Origin: Chitinophaga lutea
Lineage (GTDB): Bacteria > Bacteroidota > Bacteroidia > Chitinophagales > Chitinophagaceae
Assembly (NCBI RefSeq): GCF_003813775.1
Contig: NZ_RPDH01000002.1
Coordinates: 1,612,001 to 1,676,000, forward strand
DNA length: 64,000 bases
Direction: 5' to 3'
A model generated the notes under the pieces. The model was given only the letters and a program-made list of their open reading frames with translations. It searched no databases and had not been told where the DNA came from. This document shows, piece by piece, positions 18,901 through 28,303 of this stretch (the stretch's first letter is position 1; each line of letters starts with the position of its first letter). The position numbers and the translations under genes were made by a program.

Positions 18901-19086
18901 AGATTGTAACTCTTTGTTACCGGGATACTTCTGTTCGGCAGAGGGATATTGTTTGGCCACAAAATCTTCTGCCTGGCTCTTAGTCTTTTTCTCATAGTTC
19001 TGCACCACAAACGTGAAGGACAATTGATACAAAGAGATAAGGATTAGTGCGACAGCAAAAAATCTAACCAGTCCTTTTAGTTGCAT
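15928..19086 (-). CDS. secDF: Protein translocase subunit SecDF (fused)
   Basis: 1052 residues, a SecD-SecF fusion as usual in Bacteroidota. It uses the proton-motive force to pull proteins through SecYEG. The SecD half has an N-terminal helix, the LGLDLQGGMNVVLEV motif, a periplasmic domain and six helices, including GLVLTIGMAVDTNVIIFERI. The SecF half starts near KYDFVGMRKYTYIIS and has GVDFSGGRSYTVRF and IGFSMNDTVIVFDRI. An Ala/Thr/Ser-rich insertion sits in the SecD periplasmic domain at about residues 290-335. The C terminus is charged and Pro/Lys-containing. It is transcribed alone from the promoter at 19126..19133. Confidence 0.97.
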   Translation of the reverse strand: MQLKGLVRFFAVALILISLYQLSFTFVVQNYEKKTKSQAEDFVAKQYPSAEQKYPGNKELQSYYRDTLNSLVKERMESVLDSTSGKQIFGFPWFTTYTKAKEKQLNLGLDLQGGMNVVLEVSVEDVVRSLSGQSKDPAFNKAIEKARERKKNSQSDFVTLFGEAYKEEAPTGKLSSIFASAAQKQITFNSTNDQVLTIIRNEAKAAIRNTYKVLQNRIDKFGVASPSINLDENRGIISVELAGVDDAERVRKYLQASANLEFRETYKSSEEFYVTVLQPMNEAIKASQGNAPKVDTTAKKADSTATAAAAPASADSTASLNSLLAKDSGKGTLAGAGDSAKLLEAQAAKENPLFTIFMPNATQQGIVPSSTLGYMAPRDTATFRKYLETPAVKAVIPKDLVFVYGPSNKEDRNQPLQVYGIKVNPANPKAKITGERVIRAKADFGQDNQVEVSMSMDPTGTRDWRNLTRALKPTNPQDPRTFNYVAIVLDNVVYTAPSINTEIPNGNSSISGNFTTEEADDLANILMSGRMPAPAKIVQEQVVGPTLGQESIEAGAKSFIISFVVIFILMLVYFNTGGWVANIALILNLLFTVGILASLGATLTMPGIAGLVLTIGMAVDTNVIIFERIKDELSRGKTYQQAVEDGYKRSYAPVLDGHITSLLTACILFYFGLGPVLGFATTQIIGLLLSLFCGILVSRMITDWWTGKKRHLEYFTPLSRRIFKHAKYDFVGMRKYTYIISAIVLVLGIGSFFNGFDRGVDFSGGRSYTVRFDKAVNRTAVHEALNKEFESETFVKTIGENNQLNITTSYKVEENTDEASAEVLGKLYNSLKPYYDGSIDQQTFVSKYLVGSQTVAPTISDDLRQGAVKATILSLLVVFLYILLRFNKWQYSIGTIVSLLHDVLVTLIVFSFCRNWVPFALEIDQHFIAAILTVIGFSMNDTVIVFDRIRENFRLTKGGDTKTVINRAINETLSRTIMTSVTVFLTILILFIFGGEVTRGFAFAMLIGVLTGAYSSIFVAAPILVDFDRKNTLSQEKEAVKIEKAPPLVGGK

Positions 19087-19125
19087 TTTCTTTACGGATT
19101 ATGAATATAAATTTTTTAAGAGTTG

Positions 19126-19133
19126 CAAAGATA
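19126..19133 (-). promoter_or_regulatory. TAnnTTTG promoter element of secDF
   Basis: TATCTTTG on the minus strand, 39 bases before the secDF ATG at 19086. Confidence 0.6.
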
Positions 19134-19231
19134 GAATTTAAATTGATATATTAAAGCCCGGTTTAAAACAGCTACAAATCCAATATGTACTTGGTTTTGA
19201 GCAGGATTTTGGCCTTAAAAATTTACCCCCT

Positions 19232-20509
19232 ATGGTGCAACGCTGTTTATTGGCAGCTGCAATATTGGTTTTTTTTGCGAACTGCCAAACTTCCCGGACG
19301 ATTAATTCTGCTGCCATGCACAAAAAAAACAACGGCCGGCTCGATTCGCTGCTGCAGGCCAATGCAGCCCGGCTGGGGCCGGTAATGGCTGATCCGGAGG
19401 CTTACCGGCTGCAGATCATCTATACGCAGATAGACCGGGATGCCCGTAACCGACCGGTTTTCACGGATTATTATTACCGCGATCTGCCCGCGGAGTACTT
19501 CTACCCCGCCTCTACCGTCAAAATGCCGGCGGCCCTGCTGGCACTGGAAAAGCTCAACCGGCTGGGCATCGACAAAAATACGCCCCTCCATACCGACAGC
19601 CTGTCAGGTATTTCGGCGGCGGTAACGGCCGACAGCAGCGCGGAAAACCTCGAGCCTTCCGTGGCGCATTACATTAAAAAAATCTTTCTGGTCAGTGATA
19701 ACGACGCCTTTAACCGGCTGTACGAACTGCTGGGACAGGAGGAATTCAACCGCGGGCTCTGGGAAAAGGGCTACCCTTCCTCCCAAATCCGCCACCGCCT
19801 GGATGTGGCCCTCCCACAGGAAGCCAACCGCCGCACCAACCCCGTGAAATTCATGAGGAACGGTACGGTTGTTTACAGCCAGCCGGAACAGGTCAGCCGC
19901 CTCGAATTTCCGCCCCGGCACGATTCCGTGGGCCGCGCCCATTACGCCGGTAATCAGCTTGTGCGGGCGCCGTTCGACTTCTCCGTCAAAAACCGGCTGT
20001 TACTCAAAGACCTCCACCAGATACTCAGGAGTATAATTTTTCCGGAAAGTGTAACATCCGGGCAGTCATTTCGTTTAAAGGAGGATGACTACCGGTTTTT
20101 ATACCGGTACATGTCGCAGCTGCCAACGGAAACCACCTTCCCGGTATACGATACCGCAGAATTCCACCGGAATTACGTGAAATACCTGATGGGCGGGGCA
20201 GATGCGGCAACGGCACTGCCCGCGGGGTTACGCATTTTCAACAAACCGGGCTGGGCATATGGCTTTTTGACGGACGTAGCCTATTTTGCGGATTTTGCCA
20301 ACGGGGTGGAGTTTATGCTCTCGGCAACCTTGTACGCCAACTCTGACGGCATCATCGGCGACAATAAATACGACTTTGAAACCGCAGGCAAGCCTTTCCT
20401 GAAAGAACTGGGATGGCTGATTTACGAGGCGGAGCTGCAGCGGGCCAGGAAACATAAACCGGATTTGCAACGTTACAAAGTGACTTATGAAAAAGAACAA
20501 CAACCGTAA
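19232..20509 (+). CDS. Serine hydrolase of the class A beta-lactamase fold
   Basis: 425 residues. The N-terminal hydrophobic segment ending FFANCQTS suggests a lipoprotein or exported protein; Asn before the Cys is atypical for a lipobox. Active-site motifs of the penicillin-recognising fold are present: SxxK as Ser94-Thr-Val-Lys97, SDN at 155-157 (SDNDAFN), and a KTG-like NKPGWAYG in the last quarter. It is about 130 residues longer than true class A beta-lactamases and lacks a clear ExxLN omega-loop match. A peptidoglycan- or peptide-acting hydrolase is therefore as likely as a lactamase. It is divergent from secDF. Confidence 0.8.
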   Translation: MVQRCLLAAAILVFFANCQTSRTINSAAMHKKNNGRLDSLLQANAARLGPVMADPEAYRLQIIYTQIDRDARNRPVFTDYYYRDLPAEYFYPASTVKMPAALLALEKLNRLGIDKNTPLHTDSLSGISAAVTADSSAENLEPSVAHYIKKIFLVSDNDAFNRLYELLGQEEFNRGLWEKGYPSSQIRHRLDVALPQEANRRTNPVKFMRNGTVVYSQPEQVSRLEFPPRHDSVGRAHYAGNQLVRAPFDFSVKNRLLLKDLHQILRSIIFPESVTSGQSFRLKEDDYRFLYRYMSQLPTETTFPVYDTAEFHRNYVKYLMGGADAATALPAGLRIFNKPGWAYGFLTDVAYFADFANGVEFMLSATLYANSDGIIGDNKYDFETAGKPFLKELGWLIYEAELQRARKHKPDLQRYKVTYEKEQQP

Positions 20510-20540
20510 ACCAATATTTAAATTCATAAAACAAGAGAGC

Positions 20541-21248
20541 ATGATCCTAGCAAAAAAGAACCGAATTCTCGCAGTATTGATGGCCGTAGCAGTTGTAACC
20601 GGTCTTTCTTCCTGTCTGAAAAACAACAACAACCCGGCGCCTGAAGCGTTTACGTATGCGTTTTTCGCCAACCTGGCCACCCCTACTTATAAGATCAGCG
20701 TTTTTCAGAACAATGCCGATCTGCTGGGCGGTGAAGGCATGGAATTCGGTACCGTACGCGCCGGCCGCCTGAAACCGGGCCCCGCGAAGTTCGATTTTAA
20801 AAGACTGGGCTCCGATACCCTCCTGAGCAGCTACAACACCACCCTCGATACGCTCCGGTATTTTTCCACCTTCATTTACGGTTCACAAACCTCCGGTGTT
20901 GAAACCTATCACTTCCGCGAAGATTTTTCCAACAACTCCACCTCCAAAGCGCACGTGCGTTTCTTTAACATGGTGGAAGGCTCCGAGCCCGTTGATTTCT
21001 ATATCGGCGAAACCAAACTCAGCTCCAGCCGGATGTATGAAGACTTCCTGAGCGGTAGTTACAACAGCTTCACCCAGATCGATCCGAACGAAGTGAGCAT
21101 CACCGTGAAGAATGCCGCAGGCACCGAACTGGCGAAAATAAGCAACGTTTCCCTGGCTGTCGCCGGCGGTGTGTACACCGTGGTATATGCAGGCACACAG
21201 GGCGATACCGGCAACAGAAAGCCCGCTATCAAAACATTCTCCCACTAA
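20541..21248 (+). CDS. DUF4397-type lipoprotein
   Basis: 235 residues from the ATG at 20541, preceded by a purine-rich AAGAGAG ribosome site. The open frame continues upstream to 20487, overlapping the previous gene, but the signal peptide starts at 20541. A lipoprotein signal ends VTGLSSCLKNN, followed by an Asn-rich linker and a beta-rich domain with the DUF4397 look (FANLATPTYKISVFQNN, then RAGRLKPGPAKFDFK, then VRFFNMVEGSEPVDFYIGE). Such lipoproteins are common in Bacteroidota with no settled function. It lies 31 bases after the serine hydrolase and is probably co-transcribed with it. Confidence 0.8.
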   Translation: MILAKKNRILAVLMAVAVVTGLSSCLKNNNNPAPEAFTYAFFANLATPTYKISVFQNNADLLGGEGMEFGTVRAGRLKPGPAKFDFKRLGSDTLLSSYNTTLDTLRYFSTFIYGSQTSGVETYHFREDFSNNSTSKAHVRFFNMVEGSEPVDFYIGETKLSSSRMYEDFLSGSYNSFTQIDPNEVSITVKNAAGTELAKISNVSLAVAGGVYTVVYAGTQGDTGNRKPAIKTFSH

Positions 21249-21272
21249 TTTCCAGACACGAGAATATTTTTG

Positions 21273-21305
21273 AATGTCCCGGCCCGTCAAAGGCGCCGGG
21301 ACATT
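21273..21305 (+). terminator. Terminator after the DUF4397 gene
   Basis: A 10-bp stem (21273..21282 and 21296..21305) followed by a T-rich stretch. Confidence 0.75.
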
Positions 21306-21328
21306 TTATTTTATCCAACTTTTTGCAG

Positions 21329-21336
21329 TAGGTTTG
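21329..21336 (+). promoter_or_regulatory. TAnnTTTG promoter element of the aminotransferase
   Basis: TAGGTTTG, 31 bases before the ATG at 21368. Confidence 0.55.
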
Positions 21337-21367
21337 CCCCGGTCAATCCAAAAAAAACCTATTGAGC

Positions 21368-22558
21368 ATGCAATTAGCAGACAGATTAACGCGGATATCC
21401 GTACCGCAAACCATCAGGATGGCAAAACTCAGCCGGGAGCTGAAAGCACAGGGAATAGACATCGTAGACCTCAGCATCGGTGAACCGGATTTCGATACGC
21501 CCGCGCACATCCGCGAGGCCGCCAAAAAAGCCATAGATGAAGGGTATACGCATTATACCCCGGTAGCCGGGTACCTCGACCTGAAGCAGGCCGTGGCCTA
21601 TAAGCTGAAAAGGGACAACGGGCTGGAATACAGCCCCGACGAAATCGTGGTCTCCACCGGCGCCAAACAAAGCATTGCCAACGCCGTGCTGAGCATCGTC
21701 AATCCCGGCGACGAAGTCATTATCCCTACCCCCTATTGGGTAACTTATTCGGAGTTGGTGAAACTCTGCCAGGGCGAAGTAAAATTCGTGACCTGCGGCA
21801 TCGAGAACGATTACAAAATCACACCGGAGCAGCTCGAAGCGGCCATCACGCCGAAAACGAAACTGTTCATGTTTTCATCTCCCTGCAACCCTACCGGCTC
21901 CGTGTATTCGAAAGAAGAACTGGAAGCGCTGGCAGCCGTATTCGAAAAACACCCGCAGATCTTCATCATTTCCGACGAGATTTATGAATACATCAATTAC
22001 GTAGGCGAACATACCAGCATTGCCACCATCGGCACGCTCAAAAACAGGACGGTGATCATCAACGGCCTGAGCAAGGGTTTTGCCATGACCGGCTGGCGCC
22101 TTGGCTACATGGCCGCCCCGCTGGAGATCGCCAAAGCGGCGGACATGGTGCAGAGCCAGTTCACCTCCGCCACCTGCTCCATCACCCAACGCTGCGCCAT
22201 CACGGCCCTGCGCGGCGAGCTCGACACCGCCCGCGAGATGGTGGCCGCCTTCCGCGAGCGCCGCGCGTTTATTTTCCAGGCGCTCAAAGGCATTCCCGGC
22301 CTGCAGGTGAACGAACCAGACGGTGCTTTTTATATGTTCCCGAACGTCAGCGCGTTTTTCGGGAAATCGTACGAAGGCGAGAAAATCAATAATGCGGACG
22401 ATCTCTGCATGTTCCTGCTGCACAAGGCCAACGTAACCGTGGTATCCGGCGCGGCTTTCCGCCAGCCGGAATGTATCCGCATATCGTATGCCACCGGCAT
22501 GCCGCGGATAGAGGAAGGCATGAAAAGAATGAAAGAATGGCTGGGGAAACTCAGTTAA
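21368..22558 (+). CDS. Aspartate-type PLP aminotransferase (class I)
   Basis: 396 residues from the ATG at 21368; a TTG two codons upstream is less likely. It resembles aspartate aminotransferases of the Ib subgroup found in bacteria such as Thermus and Bacillus. Motifs are DLSIGEPDFDTP near residue 37, GYTHYTPVAGYLDLK, the substrate-side SSPCNPTGSVYS, SDEIYEYINY, and the Schiff-base lysine in NGLSKGFAMTGWRLGY. The C terminus has RISYATGMPRIEEGMKRM. It transfers amino groups between Asp or a related amino acid and 2-oxoglutarate; exact specificity is inferred. It is a single-gene unit with its own promoter and terminator. Confidence 0.93.
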   Translation: MQLADRLTRISVPQTIRMAKLSRELKAQGIDIVDLSIGEPDFDTPAHIREAAKKAIDEGYTHYTPVAGYLDLKQAVAYKLKRDNGLEYSPDEIVVSTGAKQSIANAVLSIVNPGDEVIIPTPYWVTYSELVKLCQGEVKFVTCGIENDYKITPEQLEAAITPKTKLFMFSSPCNPTGSVYSKEELEALAAVFEKHPQIFIISDEIYEYINYVGEHTSIATIGTLKNRTVIINGLSKGFAMTGWRLGYMAAPLEIAKAADMVQSQFTSATCSITQRCAITALRGELDTAREMVAAFRERRAFIFQALKGIPGLQVNEPDGAFYMFPNVSAFFGKSYEGEKINNADDLCMFLLHKANVTVVSGAAFRQPECIRISYATGMPRIEEGMKRMKEWLGKLS

Positions 22559-22569
22559 AATAACGAAAG

Positions 22570-22596
22570 GGCCGGTGGTTGCACCGGCCTTTTTTA
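22570..22596 (+). terminator. Terminator of the aminotransferase gene
   Basis: An 8-bp GC-rich stem (22570..22577 and 22582..22589), a four-base loop and a T run. It lies between convergent genes and may also serve coaE weakly. Confidence 0.8.
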
Positions 22597-22611
22597 TTAT
22601 GCCCTATCCAT

Positions 22612-23199
22612 TCAGGAAAAAGCCAGGAATTGTTTGTGCAGCGAAAGCACCTGGGGTATCACCATCTGCTGTTCATCGTTATACACCACATAATCGGCGA
22701 GCTTCAATTTGATCTTCTCGTCGATCTGTTTGTGCATCCTTGCCAGCACCGCGTTCCGGTCCACGCCGTCGCGCTGCATCACCCGGTGGATGCGCAGGGC
22801 CTGCGGGGCGTACACCATAATCACCTTGTCTACATGATGGAACGATTCCGTTTCAAACATCAGCGCCGCTTCCTTGATCACATAAGGCGCCTGCTGCCGG
22901 CGGGCCCACTCTTCGGAGTCCCGGATGGTTGCGGGGTGCACGAGCTCGTTGAGCGCAGCCAGCTGGTCTTTGTCGTTGAAAACGATGTTGGAAAGAAAGG
23001 AACGGTTGAGGGTGCCGTCGTCGAAATAGGCCTCCCGGCCAAAATGGTCCTTGATCTGCTGCACGAGCAGGGGGTCTTTGACCATGATTTCCTTCGCGGC
23101 ATCGTCTGCCGAATAAACGGGGATGCCAAGCAATGCGAATAATTTGGCTACCGTGGTTTTACCGGAGCCGATTCCGCCTGTTATGCCGATAATGCGCAT
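22612..23199 (-). CDS. coaE: Dephospho-CoA kinase
   Basis: 195 residues from the ATG at 23199, the normal CoaE length. It phosphorylates dephospho-CoA at the ribose 3' position, the last step of CoA synthesis. The P-loop GGIGSGKTT lies at residues 7-15, followed by the family's YSADDAAKEIM and, further on, LVHPATIRDSEEW and EAALMFETESFHHVDKVIMV. The open frame extends to 23250, but the P-loop would then be unusually far from the start. No exact TAnnTTTG element is seen in the 60 bases upstream. Confidence 0.95.
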   Translation of the reverse strand: MRIIGITGGIGSGKTTVAKLFALLGIPVYSADDAAKEIMVKDPLLVQQIKDHFGREAYFDDGTLNRSFLSNIVFNDKDQLAALNELVHPATIRDSEEWARRQQAPYVIKEAALMFETESFHHVDKVIMVYAPQALRIHRVMQRDGVDRNAVLARMHKQIDEKIKLKLADYVVYNDEQQMVIPQVLSLHKQFLAFS

Positions 23200-23564
23200 G
23201 TCTAATGGAGTAAAAACTAAATATAAAAAATAAAACCGGTATCGATACACGAAGTTCCTTCATATATGGGTCGGGTTTAGCTACACCTGTATTTGCCTCC
23301 CGGTGGAACAGGGGCACATGAACGCTCAGGATAATGAAACAACTCACTTCAACGAAGGTTCAACGAAGCTTCCCTTTATGTTGAACGAACCTTCCCCGAT
23401 GTTTTCATCCTTCGTTGGAGGTTCGTTGGTCCTTCGTTGAAGCTTCGTTGAACACCTACCATGCTCCCTGCAGGTAAGGGTTTCCGGGGCAATAGAAGGG
23501 CTATATCCGCTACAGTGAATGGTTTTCCGGTATAAAACAAACATATTTGTGGGTACATATAACA
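23200..23564. other. Gene-free stretch upstream of coaE
   Basis: No protein-like frame on either strand; short frames here are built from the repeats. It should hold the coaE promoter and contains the inverted-repeat cluster described separately. Confidence 0.5.
23347..23453. repeat. Cluster of short AACGAAG/CTTCGTT inverted repeats
   Basis: Seven copies of a seven-base unit lie within about 100 bases: three in one orientation (AACGAAG at 23351 and 23362, AACGAAC at 23384) and four inverted (CTTCGTT at 23410, 23432 and 23443, GTTCGTT at 23421). The outer copies form a perfect 15-base inverted repeat, GTTCAACGAAGCTTC at 23358..23372 and its complement at 23439..23453. The whole could fold into a long hairpin or bind a protein cooperatively. 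Confidence 0.7.
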
Positions 23565-23601
23565 AAAAGAGGCGCTCCGGCAGATGCGGAGCGCCTCTTT
23601 T
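23562..23601 (-). terminator. Terminator of the nusB-DUF1573-yajC operon
   Basis: A perfect 15-bp stem (23565..23579 and 23587..23601) ending in T on the minus strand, 17 bases beyond the yajC stop. Confidence 0.85.
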
Positions 23602-23618
23602 AAAAAAAGTGGAGGCTG

Positions 23619-23969
23619 TTATTTGGTTTCAGCGGCCTTGTTCACGGCACTGGTATATTCCATGCTAACGGCGGAGCGTTCGATGGTGATATAGGTACCG
23701 GCGCTTACTTCCAGTTGCAAAGTATTGTTATCGTTGATTTTCTTTACTTTACCGTGGATACCCGCGATGGTCACCACTTTATCCCCTTCTTTGAGGTTGT
23801 CGATAAACTGTTTCTGCAGTTTGGCTTTTTTAGTCTGGGGGCGAATCATGAACAGCCACATTACCAGGATCATACCGCCGAAGAACAGCAGGGAGCCCAT
23901 TCCGCCGAAACCGCCCTGACCACCGCCAGCCTGCGGTGTCATCAATAAAACATTTAATAAGTTGTACAT
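23619..23969 (-). CDS. yajC: Preprotein translocase accessory subunit YajC
   Basis: 116 residues. It is a small inner-membrane partner of SecDF. A Gly-rich N terminus leads into one membrane helix (LLFFGGMILVMWLFMIRP), then the family signature QTKKAKLQKQFIDNLKEGDKV and VTIAGIHGKVKKI. It is the last gene of a three-gene unit: nusB, DUF1573 lipoprotein (36 bases upstream), yajC. Its partner SecDF is encoded a few kilobases away on the same strand. Confidence 0.95.
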   Translation of the reverse strand: MYNLLNVLLMTPQAGGGQGGFGGMGSLLFFGGMILVMWLFMIRPQTKKAKLQKQFIDNLKEGDKVVTIAGIHGKVKKINDNNTLQLEVSAGTYITIERSAVSMEYTSAVNKAAETK

Positions 23970-24005
23970 CGTATGTAGTTTGTTGATTTGAAGCTTGTAA
24001 AGTTA

Positions 24006-24443
24006 CTATTTCTTGGCAACGATCACGCATTGAATTCTGGGACCGGTCACCAGGGGAGGATTGGTATTGGCCTGGATGAACAATTCCTTTTCGGTATAGC
24101 CTTCCGGCCGGCCATGGCTGTCGAATTTCACCTTCATGTAGCCGCTTTCGCCGGGTTTGATGGGCTCTTTGGGCCACTCCGGCACGGTGCAGCCGCAGCT
24201 GGCTTCCGCTTTCTGGATAAGCAGGTCTTTATTGCCGGTGTTGGTGAATTTAAAGGAGTATTCCACCACTTCGCCCTGCGTTACGTTCCCGAAATCGTGT
24301 GTTTGTTTTTCGAAGGTCATGCGGGCCACTTTGGTAGTGTCGTTCGCATCGGTGGCGGCCGCAGCCGGCTTTTTGCCGCCTCCGCCGTTACAGGCCGCCA
24401 TGAGCAGGCCGGCAGCGAGGATGGGATATAAAAATAGTTTCAT
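24006..24443 (-). CDS. DUF1573-family lipoprotein
   Basis: 145 residues. A lipoprotein signal ends LLMAACNGGGG, followed by a low-complexity Gly/Lys/Ala linker. The single DUF1573 domain (about residues 45-145) resembles an Ig-like fold and carries the hallmark pattern HDFGNVTQGE, YSFKFTNTGNKDLLI, and SCGCTVPEWPKEPIKPGESG. Proteins of this family are common in Bacteroidota, with no established activity. It lies 13 bases after nusB and 36 before yajC, so all three are surely on one transcript. Confidence 0.88.
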   Translation of the reverse strand: MKLFLYPILAAGLLMAACNGGGGKKPAAAATDANDTTKVARMTFEKQTHDFGNVTQGEVVEYSFKFTNTGNKDLLIQKAEASCGCTVPEWPKEPIKPGESGYMKVKFDSHGRPEGYTEKELFIQANTNPPLVTGPRIQCVIVAKK

Positions 24444-24456
24444 ACTGAAAACTGCT

Positions 24457-25386
24457 TTATTTCTTGGTTCGGTCTACTTTCTGCACCAGGTTGGCCTGCT
24501 GCAGGTCCTTCAGGATGTTATCGAGTATGCCGTTCACGAACTGCCCGCTCTGGGGGGTGCTGTAAGCTTTGGCCAGGTCGATGTATTCGTTGATGGTCAC
24601 TTTGGTGGGGATGGTGGGGAAATACAGGAATTCGCACACGCCCATTTCCATCAGCAGCATGTCTACCGCCGCGATCCGCTCGGGGTCCCAGTTCTGCAGT
24701 TTGGGTTTGATCAGCTCCAGGCAATAGTCCTTTTTATTGATGGCGGTGCTGAGCAGGTCCCTCGCATATTCCAGTTTTTCCCTGCTGATCAGCTGTAAGA
24801 AGTTGAACAGCTGCGGTTTAGAGAGGTAGTTACCTACCAGGATGCCCATCATCTCCTCGTCGTCGCCCCAGTGCAGGAAGCTGTCTTCCATATGCTGGCG
24901 GAACAATTCGTTCTTTTCCAGGATGTCCTTGTAGATATATTCGATAATCTGCTTTTCGGAGGCTTTTTCGCGGGAGGGCTCGGCGATGTATTTTTTATAT
25001 ATTTCGCTGTCTGCCAGCTGGTTGTACAGCTTCCGGGTCAGTTCCACATCTTCCAGGCGGCGCAGCTTCCACGTCTCCAGGTTGACCTGGAACCCTTTGT
25101 CGCCCAGCACCTGGAAAACAAAGTCGTTGCCGGCAATTTTGGTATTAACCGCCAGATCCTCCGCGCTGGGCAGGTGTTTGGAAGCCCTCGCCTGTGCATC
25201 TGTTTCGGCGTACTGGGCCACACGTGCGATCGTGTAGAGCAGATACGTGAAAATCTGACTGGTCTGGTCCAATTTCTCATTCAGCAAACTCGTGGCAGTG
25301 CCCGGTTTCACGGTGCCCTGCTCCATGGTGTCCATGGCATACAGTGTTTGCATAACTTTTACCCGGATGTTTCTTCTACTGATCAT
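24457..25386 (-). CDS. nusB: Transcription antitermination factor NusB (long form)
   Basis: 309 residues, about twice the size of E. coli NusB. The N terminus MISRRNIRVKVMQTLYAMD is the family's Arg-rich start. The C-terminal half (about 165-305) holds the rest of the NusB fold, including AAVDMLLMEMGVCEFLYFP, TKVTINEYIDLAKAYSTP and FVNGILDNIL. The intervening 130 residues are a helical insertion normal for Bacteroidota. It binds boxA RNA with NusE to support rRNA transcription. First gene of the nusB-DUF1573-yajC unit, with a promoter at 25409..25416. Confidence 0.94.
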   Translation of the reverse strand: MISRRNIRVKVMQTLYAMDTMEQGTVKPGTATSLLNEKLDQTSQIFTYLLYTIARVAQYAETDAQARASKHLPSAEDLAVNTKIAGNDFVFQVLGDKGFQVNLETWKLRRLEDVELTRKLYNQLADSEIYKKYIAEPSREKASEKQIIEYIYKDILEKNELFRQHMEDSFLHWGDDEEMMGILVGNYLSKPQLFNFLQLISREKLEYARDLLSTAINKKDYCLELIKPKLQNWDPERIAAVDMLLMEMGVCEFLYFPTIPTKVTINEYIDLAKAYSTPQSGQFVNGILDNILKDLQQANLVQKVDRTKK

Positions 25387-25408
25387 TGTACGCTTAGGAA
25401 AATGGCCG

Positions 25409-25416
25409 CAAATCTA
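25409..25416 (-). promoter_or_regulatory. TAnnTTTG promoter element of the nusB operon
   Basis: TAGATTTG on the minus strand, 22 bases before the nusB ATG. Confidence 0.55.
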
Positions 25417-25517
25417 CTGTTTTACAGGGACTTTTAAAAAAATACTTCCGGAAGGCGTTCCCTGACAGTTGCGGAATCTGCCATGCGAGGGGCTTCTGAC
25501 AGGTAAAAATGAAAAAA

Positions 25518-25558
25518 TGTCATTTATTGACAGTCCCCCGGAAGTTTGTTTATATTTG
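25518..25558 (+). promoter_or_regulatory. groESL promoter with an overlapping palindrome
   Basis: TATATTTG at 25551..25558 matches the -7 element; a TTG at 25527..25529 gives a -33 box with a 21-base spacer. A palindrome TGTCA-N5-TGACA (25518..25532) overlaps the -33 box. Further TGACAG copies lie upstream at about 25463 and 25497. No CIRCE element is visible. The leader to groES is about 105 bases. The palindrome is a candidate operator; its protein is unknown. Confidence 0.5.
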
Positions 25559-25668
25559 CTTCCTGCAAATTTGACCCGATTCCCCGGTTGGCATAATCTT
25601 CGTAAAGGGAAACTCCGTCAATTGACAGCCTAATCACATCATATCAAGTCTTTAAAAATAGATCTACA

Positions 25669-25950
25669 ATGGCAAAACAATTAAGTATTAAACCTCTGGC
25701 AGACAGGGTGATTGTAAAACCCGCAGCAGCAGAAGAAAAAACAGCAGGCGGCATCATCATCCCAGACACAGCAAAGGAAAAACCGCAGCGTGGTACAGTA
25801 GTAGCAGCAGGTCCCGGTAAAAAAGACGAGCCTGTGAGCGTAAAAGTAGGCGATACTGTATTGTATGGCAAATATTCCGGTACTGAAATCAGCCTGGAAG
25901 GAGACGATTACTTAATCATGCGCGAGTCTGACATCCTGGCTGTACTCTAA
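25669..25950 (+). CDS. groS: Co-chaperonin GroES
   Basis: 93 residues. It forms the heptameric lid of the GroEL folding chamber. The start [11 protein letters not shown] and the mobile-loop region [12 protein letters not shown] are canonical, and the end has [13 protein letters not shown]. It is 57 bases upstream of groEL in the usual operon order. Transcription starts from the element at 25551..25558. Confidence 0.98.
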   Translation: MAKQLSIKPLADRVIVKPAAAEEKTAGGIIIPDTAKEKPQRGTVVAAGPGKKDEPVSVKVGDTVLYGKYSGTEISLEGDDYLIMRESDILAVL

Positions 25951-25980
25951 GCCCCTCCTGTAACGCAGCTTTTTTTCTAA

Positions 25981-27642
<1,662 letters not shown>

Positions 27643-27668
27643 TCGCACCCGGTTATCCGATATTGCTG

Positions 27669-27703
27669 TCCCGCCCCGGTATTCCCGGGGCGGGATTTTT
27701 TTT
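27669..27703 (+). terminator. Terminator of groESL
   Basis: An 11-bp GC-rich stem (27669..27679 and 27685..27695), five-base loop, then eight T. Confidence 0.9.
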
Positions 27704-27738
27704 GTAACATTATTTCCCTTCCGGCCGTTTAACTGTTG

Positions 27739-27746
27739 TATTTTTG
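27739..27746 (+). promoter_or_regulatory. TAnnTTTG promoter element of the FKBP pair
   Basis: TATTTTTG, 23 bases before the ATG at 27770. Confidence 0.6.
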
Positions 27747-27769
27747 ACAAACTTTTTGTGAATTACGGC

Positions 27770-28285
27770 ATGATGATCAAACGCCTGTTATATTTTTTCC
27801 TGCTTACCGCCTGTACCGCGCTGGTATTCAGCTCCTGCGCAAAGGAAGACAGCGATACGGGCTCGTACATGAACATGGACGGGCTTAACAAGGAAAACAG
27901 CGCCATCCGCGATTTCCTCCGGGAAAAGAAGCAGGATTCGGGACTGGTGATACATCCCAGCGGCATGTGCTACCGGATCATCGACAGGGGCACCGGCAGC
28001 CAGTACATCACCCGCGAAAACGTGCCAGTGGTGATTTACACCCGCCACCTGCTGCCCAGCGAAAAATTCGTGGAATCGTCCCTCAATCTGCCTACTTCGT
28101 TCGACGGGCGCCAGCTCAAGAACCACATCCTGGGTTGGCAGATCGGGTTGCCCCTCATCCCCAAGGGCGGCCGGATTATCATGTATATCCCTTCCTCCCT
28201 GGCCTTCGGTTCCACCGGCATCCCCGGCACCATTCCTCCCAACGCCATCCTGATTTGTGACGTAACCCTTGTGGATTTCAAATAA
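27770..28285 (+). CDS. FKBP-like lipoprotein, divergent active site
   Basis: 171 residues from the ATG at 27770; the frame is open back to 27569 but that part overlaps groEL. A lipoprotein signal ends LVFSSC (Cys23). The C-terminal part keeps the second half of the FKBP fold: GWQIGLPLIPKGGRIIMYIPSSLAFGS, then IPPNAILICDVTLVDFK. The first half lacks the usual YxGxLxDGxxFD segment, reading VPVVIYTRHLLPSEKF instead, so prolyl isomerase activity may be weak or lost. It is followed after 18 bases by a second, more canonical FKBP gene. Confidence 0.85.
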   Translation: MMIKRLLYFFLLTACTALVFSSCAKEDSDTGSYMNMDGLNKENSAIRDFLREKKQDSGLVIHPSGMCYRIIDRGTGSQYITRENVPVVIYTRHLLPSEKFVESSLNLPTSFDGRQLKNHILGWQIGLPLIPKGGRIIMYIPSSLAFGSTGIPGTIPPNAILICDVTLVDFK

Positions 28286-28303
28286 TTAAACCAGTATAGT
28301 ATA

